This document shows positions 6,268 to 11,022 of a DNA stretch of 11,022 nucleotides, piece by piece (positions within the stretch are counted from its first letter, which is position 1; each line of letters starts with the position of its first letter). A program made the translations under genes and the position numbers. Location of the stretch: the NCBI GenBank assembly GCA_017431185.1, contig JAFRLP010000343.1:1-11022 (forward strand). Direction: 5' to 3'. This stretch comes from Victivallales bacterium (GTDB taxonomy: Bacteria > Verrucomicrobiota > Lentisphaeria > Oligosphaerales > Oligosphaeraceae). The notes under the pieces were generated by a model. The model did not search any database, had not been told where the DNA came from, and saw nothing but the letters and a program-made list of their open reading frames with translations.

Positions 6268-7438
6268 GATTCTGACCTTGAGTGATTTGAAGGCGCGCCA
6301 TACCCTGCTGGTGCTGGATACTCTGCGCCGCCATGATGGTTTGTCCCGCATGGAATTGGCCCGCGTGGCGGGGTGTGACAACACGACCGTTACCCGGGCG
6401 ATACGCGACCTGATGGCCTGCGGCCTGGTGGTCTCCACAGGGAAAAGCGGAGCGGCGAAGGGGCGTCCCCGCGAACATCTTACCCTGAACACGGACGGTC
6501 CGCGCATCATCGGTCTGGCGATAGAGCCTGGTCTGGTCAGCGGCGCTCTGGTGGACATGCGTGGCGGTATCCACGAACGGGAGTGCCTCCCGTACAGCGG
6601 AACGCGGGACACCCGTTCGCTGTTTCGCGCCTTGACAACCATTTCCCGTCATCTCATGAGCTTGTCTGAGGCAAATCTCCTGGGAATGGGAGTCTCTACT
6701 TTTGGCGCTGGCGCGGATGCCGCGCATTTGGATTTAAGCGCGCATTTCCCCAATCTGGGGGAGGTCGACTTGCGCGGTTTCTTCCTGAAAGGCATTGGCA
6801 TGATTCCGCAGTTTGCGGACATGCTGCGTTGCCGAATGCAATACGAACTGGGACGAATGCCCGAATTGCGCGACGGCACGACGATGCTGGTCTGGCTGGA
6901 CAGCGGCATAGGAATGAACCTTGCCGTCGGAGGACAGCTTTTGCCAGGGCATCTGCTCCATGGCGGTGAATTGGGGCATAATGTCTGCGAACCAAACGGT
7001 CTGCTTTGCGCTTGCGGCCGGCGAGGCTGCCTGGAGACGCGCTGCTCTACAGGGGCGGTGCTGGCGGCCGCCCGTCAAATATCGGGCAGGACGAATCTGT
7101 CGTTTGCCCAATTATGCGCTTTATGCGAGGCTGGAGAACCACGGCTGAATGAAATCACCGACCACGTTGCGCATTTCCTGGGGACGGCTTTGGCCAATCA
7201 GTTGAATAACCTGAATGTCCGTCATTTGGTGCTGGCTGGTGGGCTGCTTCAGTTGGGAGGGGTTTTCCGAAACCGTCTTGAGTCGGCAATTCGCGAACTG
7301 CTGTTCCCAGTGGCTGCGTCCGCGCTTCACATCCATTTCCGTGAGCAGGACGATGACGGTCTGCTGCTTGGTGCGGCGTTCCTGGTGCAGGAACGCCTGT
7401 TCAGCGACCCTGATTTCCTGGCCTCGCGGATTCCGTGA
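6254..7438 (+). CDS. ROK-family transcriptional repressor
   Basis: This 394-residue protein has a MarR-like winged helix (15-65; DGLSRMELARVAGCDNTTVTR reads as helix-turn-helix) joined to a ROK sugar-binding fold. The zinc site is intact: GGELGH (237-242, His242) and CACGRRGCLET (252-262; Cys252, 254, 259). The DxGxT phosphate-binding loop of ROK kinases is missing at 86-101, and the catalytic ENDAN motif is degenerate (FADML at 187-191), so it should sense a sugar rather than phosphorylate it, as in XylR/NagC-type repressors. The frame is open from before 6188, but MPQNKILTLSD at 6254 is the natural start. It overlaps the end of the second SDR by 14 bases and has AAGG three bases upstream. 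Sitting inside the operon suggests that it represses its own operon until the substrate or an intermediate binds. Confidence 0.88.
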   Translation: MPQNKILTLSDLKARHTLLVLDTLRRHDGLSRMELARVAGCDNTTVTRAIRDLMACGLVVSTGKSGAAKGRPREHLTLNTDGPRIIGLAIEPGLVSGALVDMRGGIHERECLPYSGTRDTRSLFRALTTISRHLMSLSEANLLGMGVSTFGAGADAAHLDLSAHFPNLGEVDLRGFFLKGIGMIPQFADMLRCRMQYELGRMPELRDGTTMLVWLDSGIGMNLAVGGQLLPGHLLHGGELGHNVCEPNGLLCACGRRGCLETRCSTGAVLAAARQISGRTNLSFAQLCALCEAGEPRLNEITDHVAHFLGTALANQLNNLNVRHLVLAGGLLQLGGVFRNRLESAIRELLFPVAASALHIHFREQDDDGLLLGAAFLVQERLFSDPDFLASRIP

Positions 7439-7574
7439 GGATGCTGGTTTTTCGCTCGTTTCCCCACCACCATCAGAAAAATAGGAAAAAACGATTATAT
7501 TATAGAGTAGTTGACGAGGTGAGAAGAGGCATAGGCGATGAGAGTCTCGCTCTGCGAAAACGAATTAGATTGAC
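7439..7574. other. Intergenic region between ROK repressor and transporter, with recurring GGAAAAAACG string
   Basis: This gap of 136 bases holds no gene. An AT-rich stretch contains GGAAAAAACG (7484-7493), identical to ten bases of the dyad at 1763-1779, followed directly by TATATT/TATTAT (7496-7503), which could serve as a -10; no good -35 is visible at standard spacing. It may hold a promoter giving the transporter its own control. No terminator hairpin was seen after the ROK gene, so read-through is also possible. No Shine-Dalgarno sequence precedes the transporter ATG. Confidence 0.3.
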
Positions 7575-8795
7575 ATGCGTTTCAACAACATCTTCAAGGA
7601 GCACTCGGGCGCGAAGGCGTTTTTCCTGAGCATCGTGGTGTGGGGAATCGGCACGGGATGTTTTGCCTCGGCTCTGAACAATTTCCTTTCGGACATCTAC
7701 CAGATGGACTCGCTGCATCGAGGCTGGCTGGAGTTCTTCCGTGAATTTCCCGGGCTGATTCTGGTGCTGCTGTTCGCGTTGCTTTCGCGGGTCTCCGACT
7801 GGAAGATTCTTCGTCTGGGCACTTTGGTCTCGATGTGCGGCGCGGCCATGATTATGGTTCCAGCCGACAAAATCTACGTGACGGGGGCGATTATGGTCTG
7901 GAGCCTTGGCGAGCATCTCATCATGCCGGCGCGCCAGATGATTGCCATGCAGGTCGCCAGACCAGAACACGCCGGGCAATCCCTGGGATTCATGACCAGC
8001 GTGATGAATTTCGGCACTGTCGCCGGCTCCCTTCTGGTGGCGGGCATCTTCTATTTTGGCAGCAGGTGGGGCGGATGGGCGCAGATGACCATGTTCTGCG
8101 TTGTGTGGGCGGTCGTCATTGTCCTGCTGCTGATTAGCGTCGTAAGTTCCTTTTCCTCCGATGCGCCCAATGCCATCACCAAGCGTCCCAAGGTCTATTT
8201 TCACCGCAAGTTCAGCAAATTCTACGCTTTGGAGTTGTTCTACGGAGCGCGCAAGCAGATTTTCATGACCTTCGCCCCATACGTGCTGATTCAGGTCTAT
8301 GGCTTTTCCACGGCCAGGATGGCCTTGTTGTTGGGTGTCTGCGCCCTGGTGAACATTTGGGCGGCCCCGCTGGTCGGGCGTATCACAGACCGGGTCGGCT
8401 ATCGGAATGTGATGATCTGGGATACCGTCATTTTGTTTTTCGTCTGCGTGATGTACGGCTTCGCTGGAGACATTTTCCCGCGCCACCTCGTGTTGCCCGC
8501 CGTCTGTCTGAATTTCCTGCTGGACGCCGTGATCAGCACCACCGCCCTCGCCACCAATATCTATGTGCGGGAGATTGCCTCTGACAGCAACGAACTGGCC
8601 TCCACCATGTCCACGGGAATATCCATCAATCACCTGATATCCATCCTGGCCGCGCCATTGGGAGGCTGGGTCTGGATGCGCCACGGCATTGGCGTGCTGT
8701 TCCTGTTCTCTGCGGGGATGGCCATTTGCAACTCGCTGTTTGCCTACACTTTGCCCCGTCCCCGCGCTGCCTTGGAAACTCGGAAAGCGGGGTAG
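7575..8795 (+). CDS. Major facilitator superfamily (MFS) transporter
   Basis: This 406-residue integral membrane protein fits a 12-helix MFS carrier. Hydrophobic segments are clear at about 14-37, 55-71, 82-96, 101-118, 140-160, 170-193, 228-243, 246-264, 281-298, 304-325, 350-366 and 371-391, with a charged central loop around 195-220 (SSDAPNAITKRPKVYFHRKF). The cytoplasmic MFS motif between helices 8 and 9 reads PLVGRITDRVGYRN (265-278), close to the GxLaDrxGrr pattern. It would move a solute across the inner membrane by proton or sodium coupling. Being downstream of the transketolase-SDR-ROK operon, it is the likely importer of that pathway's substrate, though export cannot be excluded. 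An in-frame stop at 7566-7568 fixes the start at the ATG at 7575, which lacks a visible ribosome binding site. The long antisense reading frame over this gene is a coding shadow. Confidence 0.88.
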   Translation: MRFNNIFKEHSGAKAFFLSIVVWGIGTGCFASALNNFLSDIYQMDSLHRGWLEFFREFPGLILVLLFALLSRVSDWKILRLGTLVSMCGAAMIMVPADKIYVTGAIMVWSLGEHLIMPARQMIAMQVARPEHAGQSLGFMTSVMNFGTVAGSLLVAGIFYFGSRWGGWAQMTMFCVVWAVVIVLLLISVVSSFSSDAPNAITKRPKVYFHRKFSKFYALELFYGARKQIFMTFAPYVLIQVYGFSTARMALLLGVCALVNIWAAPLVGRITDRVGYRNVMIWDTVILFFVCVMYGFAGDIFPRHLVLPAVCLNFLLDAVISTTALATNIYVREIASDSNELASTMSTGISINHLISILAAPLGGWVWMRHGIGVLFLFSAGMAICNSLFAYTLPRPRAALETRKAG

Positions 8796-8816
8796 GGCGG
8801 GGAATGAATGGGAATA

Positions 8817-8871
8817 AGGAGTCGAAAAAATAAAGTTTACATTTTCAGTTTCCTTTTTTTTTACGACTCCT
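8817..8871. repeat. Long inverted repeat AGGAGTCG-A6 ... T-tract-CGACTCCT
   Basis: Eight-base arms AGGAGTCG (8817-8824) and CGACTCCT (8864-8871) are perfect inverted repeats. Inside them, A6 (8825-8830) can pair with the T-run at 8854-8862 after a single A bulge (8863), extending the stem to about 14 pairs. The loop is AT-rich. It lies 21 bases after the transporter stop and 35 before proA. It does not look like a standard terminator, because on neither strand is a GC stem followed by a T-tract. It may be a processing or boundary hairpin, a protein site, or a small dispersed repeat. Confidence 0.5.
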
Positions 8872-8906
8872 AAACCAGCCACCTAACCATCTCTCGGAAA
8901 ATAGAC

Positions 8907-10151
8907 ATGAGCATCATCTCCGAAACAGCGCGCCGTGCCAGAGCGGCGGCACGTCTTCTCTCAGCCACCAGTGGCATTGCCCGCGGTACAGCCCTTGCCT
9001 CCATGGCTCAACGCCTGCTGGATGTCCGCTCTGACCTGTTCACCGCCAACCAGGAGGACTGCGCGGAAGCCAAGTCCAACGGCTGCCCTGAACCATTTCT
9101 CAAACGTCTGGCCCTGACGGACAAAATCTTTGACTACATGGTGAAGCGTCTTCGCGAGGCGGCTGCCCTGCCCGACCCTGTGGGACGTGTGCTGTTCGGG
9201 CGTACCATGCCCAATGGCCTGAAGGTCTCCAAAGTCGCCGTGCCACTGGGCGTGGTCGCCATCATCTACGAGGCGCGTCCCAACGTCACCACAGATGCGG
9301 CGGCTGTCGCCCTCAAATCGGCCAATGCGGTCATTTTGAAAGGCGGCTCGGAGTGCCTGCGCACCAACTGCGTACTGGCCAAAGCCATGCAGTCGGCCAT
9401 TGTGGCGGCTGGTTTGCCGGCGGATACCGTGCAATTGGTGGAAAGCACAGACCATGCGTCCGTAACGGAGTTGCTTCAGCAGGAAAGATACATCGATGTG
9501 CTGATTCCGCGCGGCGGCAAGAGTCTCATCAAGGCAGTTGCGGAAAACACCCGCATTCCTGTCATCAAGCACTATGACGGCATTTGCCACCAGTACATTT
9601 CAGCGCACGCCGATTTGGATATGGCAGTCAAAGTCACCGTCAACTCCAAAACCGAGCGGGTTGAGGTCTGCAACGCACTGGAAACCCTGCTTGTGGATGC
9701 GAAAATCGCTCCTGCCTTCCTGCCCAAATTGCAGGAAGCCTTCGCGCCACTTCACGTGGAACTGCGCGGCTGCCCCGCCACCTGCAAAATCATTCCTCAG
9801 GCTATTCCCGCCACGGACGAGGACTGGGACACCGAATATCTTGCCCCCATCCTCTCCATCAAGGTCGTCTCCGGATTGGACGAGGCGGTCGAGCACATCT
9901 CCCAGCACGGCAGTGGACACACGGACGGGATTGTCACGAACTCCCTCCAGGAGTCCCGTGCCTTTGCCGCCAGGGTGGACTCCGCCTCTGTGCTCATCAA
10001 CGCCTCCACGCGCTTGTCAGGCGGGGGGGACTACGGCATGGGCGCTGTGGTCGGCATCAGCACTGATAAACTTCACGCAAGAGGCCCTGTCGGTCCCGAG
10101 GAGCTTTGCTCCTATAAGTGGATTGCCGAGGGGGACGGACACCTGCGCTGA
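8907..10151 (+). CDS. proA: Gamma-glutamyl phosphate reductase (glutamate-5-semialdehyde dehydrogenase)
   Basis: This enzyme reduces gamma-glutamyl phosphate with NADPH to glutamate 5-semialdehyde, the second step of proline synthesis from glutamate, in the cytoplasm. The 414-residue length equals that of typical ProA (about 417). Signature segments are VPLGVVAIIYEARPNVT (112-128), LKGGSECLRTN (144-154), DVLIPRGGKSLI (197-208), NSKTERVEVCNALETLLVD (246-264) with the catalytic Cys255, HGSGHTDGIVT (334-344), and the C-terminal GISTDKLHARGPVGPEELCSYKWI (from 383). All key residues are present. The ATG at 8907 starts a normal family N terminus, but no strong ribosome binding site precedes it. The usual partner proB (glutamate 5-kinase) is not in the window. 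The following gene starts 27 bases after the stop, so the two may be co-transcribed. Confidence 0.96.
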   Translation: MSIISETARRARAAARLLSATSGIARGTALASMAQRLLDVRSDLFTANQEDCAEAKSNGCPEPFLKRLALTDKIFDYMVKRLREAAALPDPVGRVLFGRTMPNGLKVSKVAVPLGVVAIIYEARPNVTTDAAAVALKSANAVILKGGSECLRTNCVLAKAMQSAIVAAGLPADTVQLVESTDHASVTELLQQERYIDVLIPRGGKSLIKAVAENTRIPVIKHYDGICHQYISAHADLDMAVKVTVNSKTERVEVCNALETLLVDAKIAPAFLPKLQEAFAPLHVELRGCPATCKIIPQAIPATDEDWDTEYLAPILSIKVVSGLDEAVEHISQHGSGHTDGIVTNSLQESRAFAARVDSASVLINASTRLSGGGDYGMGAVVGISTDKLHARGPVGPEELCSYKWIAEGDGHLR

Positions 10152-10178
10152 CCCTTGCAATTCCCCCTTCATTTTACC

Positions 10179-10988
10179 ATGGAAAACACTCTCTCCCTTG
10201 AAAAATACCTGGAGCGCATTGGTTATTCTGGCAGTCTGGAGCCAACGGCGGAGACGCTGGCCGCCTTGCAGAAGGCTCACCTGCTCAGTGTCCCCTACGA
10301 GAACCTGGATTTGCTGGCTGGGCGGGAACGTGAGACCACGCTGGCCGTTGGCGAACTATACGAGAAGATTGTCCTGAGACGGCGTGGCGGATACTGCTTT
10401 GAACTGAACGGCCTGTTCGCCTGGCTGCTGCGCAGTCTGGGATTCTCCCTGATGGAGCATTTCGGACGATGGCTGGCGGGGGAGACGCTTGCCGTGCCGA
10501 AACGTCGCCATCGCATTGCACGTGTGACCATCGATGGCCGTCAATGGATTGCCGATGTGGGGGTGGGGCGGCGTGCGCCGCTGACTCCTCTGCTCCTGGA
10601 ATACGGGCTGGAGCAGATGCGCGAGGGTGTTCTTTGGAGGGTTGTTTGGGACGAGCGTCTGGGGGCCATTGTCCAGTGCCAGGGCCAGGACGGCGAGTTC
10701 ACGAACTTCTACTCCTTTGACGATTCTCCGCAGGAGAATCTGGATTTCACATACGCGCACTACTATTATGCGCATGCCCCGCAGTCAGTCTTTCGGCAGA
10801 AGACGATGGTGCATCTGCCCAGCGAGCATGGGAGGTGCAGCATTGCGACTGAACTTGACCCTGAGACGGGTTTGCCGCAGAGGAAGTTCAGTTTTACGCG
10901 AGATGACGGCTCGACCGGCAGTTTTTTCCTCTATTCGGAGGCGCAGTTCCGAGACATTCTCCAGCGCTGTTTCGGCATTGTCCTGTAG
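10179..10988 (+). CDS. Arylamine N-acetyltransferase-like protein (NAT family)
   Basis: This 269-residue protein has the NAT family layout and close to the usual length (about 270-280). The catalytic triad is complete: Cys73 in RRGGYCFELNGLF, His111 in KRRHRIARV and Asp126 in IADVGVG. The spacing of 38 and 15 residues is the same as in the Salmonella enzyme (Cys69, His107, Asp122). VPYENLDLL (38-46) is also a family hallmark. The family moves an acetyl group from acetyl-CoA to arylamines or hydrazines through the Cys; some members make amide bonds in secondary metabolism. The frame opens with a TTG at 10155, but the ATG at 10179 (MENTLSLEKYL) gives the standard N terminus and is preferred. 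No clear ribosome binding site is seen. The natural substrate is unknown, and the link with proA may only be positional. Confidence 0.9.
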   Translation: MENTLSLEKYLERIGYSGSLEPTAETLAALQKAHLLSVPYENLDLLAGRERETTLAVGELYEKIVLRRRGGYCFELNGLFAWLLRSLGFSLMEHFGRWLAGETLAVPKRRHRIARVTIDGRQWIADVGVGRRAPLTPLLLEYGLEQMREGVLWRVVWDERLGAIVQCQGQDGEFTNFYSFDDSPQENLDFTYAHYYYAHAPQSVFRQKTMVHLPSEHGRCSIATELDPETGLPQRKFSFTRDDGSTGSFFLYSEAQFRDILQRCFGIVL

Positions 10989-10999
10989 TTGGAGGTCAG

Positions 11000-11022
11000 A
11001 TGCAGAGCAGCAGAATGGCGGC
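11000..11022 (+). CDS. Start of a further coding region, cut off by the window edge
   Basis: An ATG at 11000 opens a frame reading MQSSRMA to the end of the window. It has a strong GGAGG (10991-10995) four bases upstream and begins 11 bases after the NAT-like stop, so it is probably the next gene of the same operon. Too little is present to suggest a product. Confidence 0.45.

Noticed and set aside
5470..6642. A 390-codon open frame on the minus strand opposite the second SDR and ROK genes
   Set aside because: It lies antisense to two well-supported genes with intact motifs and shows no domain of its own.
7500..8882. A 460-codon open frame on the minus strand opposite the MFS transporter
   Set aside because: Its translation is rich in His, Gln, Asp and Gly with no recognisable domain, and the opposite strand encodes a clear 12-helix carrier. 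It is a codon-bias shadow.
1..11022. tRNA or rRNA genes, CRISPR arrays, insertion sequences, phage genes or defence systems
   Set aside because: No repeat-spacer pattern, transposase, integrase or structural RNA was seen on either strand; nearly all of the window is accounted for by the listed genes and short intergenic regions.

Overview
The window looks like chromosomal DNA of a Lentisphaerota bacterium (Victivallis-like), or failing that another member of the Planctomycetota-Verrucomicrobiota-Lentisphaerota group. The main clue is a short pseudopilin-like protein with the classic [20 protein letters not shown] amino terminus, placed directly upstream of a secreted protein with a GH123/DUF4091-type domain. 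That pairing occurs in very large numbers in these genomes. The taxonomic call is inference from protein style; there is no rRNA or marker gene here.

Positions 1-1834: two minus-strand genes form an operon, a pseudopilin-like protein followed by a secreted GH123/DUF4091-like protein that runs off the left edge. The operon faces away from an AraC-family regulator (1835-2731) across a 129-bp AT-rich region that holds a candidate promoter and two abutting dyads.

Positions 2732-7438: after a 234-bp regulatory region comes a tight plus-strand operon. It encodes a two-gene (split) transketolase, two different short-chain dehydrogenases (SDRs) and a ROK-family repressor, with overlaps of 4, 4 and 14 nt and one gap of 10 nt. 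An MFS transporter follows at 7575-8795. Import, redox chemistry on hydroxyl groups, two-carbon ketol transfer and a sugar-type repressor together suggest catabolism of a sugar, polyol or sugar acid. No kinase, isomerase or aldolase is present, so the substrate cannot be named. This is the best candidate in the window for an undescribed pathway.

Positions 8796-11022: an unusual long inverted repeat (8817-8871) separates that locus from proA (gamma-glutamyl phosphate reductase, proline synthesis), an arylamine N-acetyltransferase-like gene with an intact Cys-His-Asp triad, and the first codons of a further gene.

A motif built on AAACGGTTT, or the related string GGAAAAAACG, recurs in front of the pseudopilin operon, the transketolase operon and the transporter gene. 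This may be a shared operator. The genes fall into two groups for translation start: pseudopilin, DUF4091-like, both transketolase subunits and SDR1 have clear purine-rich ribosome binding sites, SDR2 and ROK have moderate ones, and araC-like, MFS, proA and NAT-like show none that is convincing.
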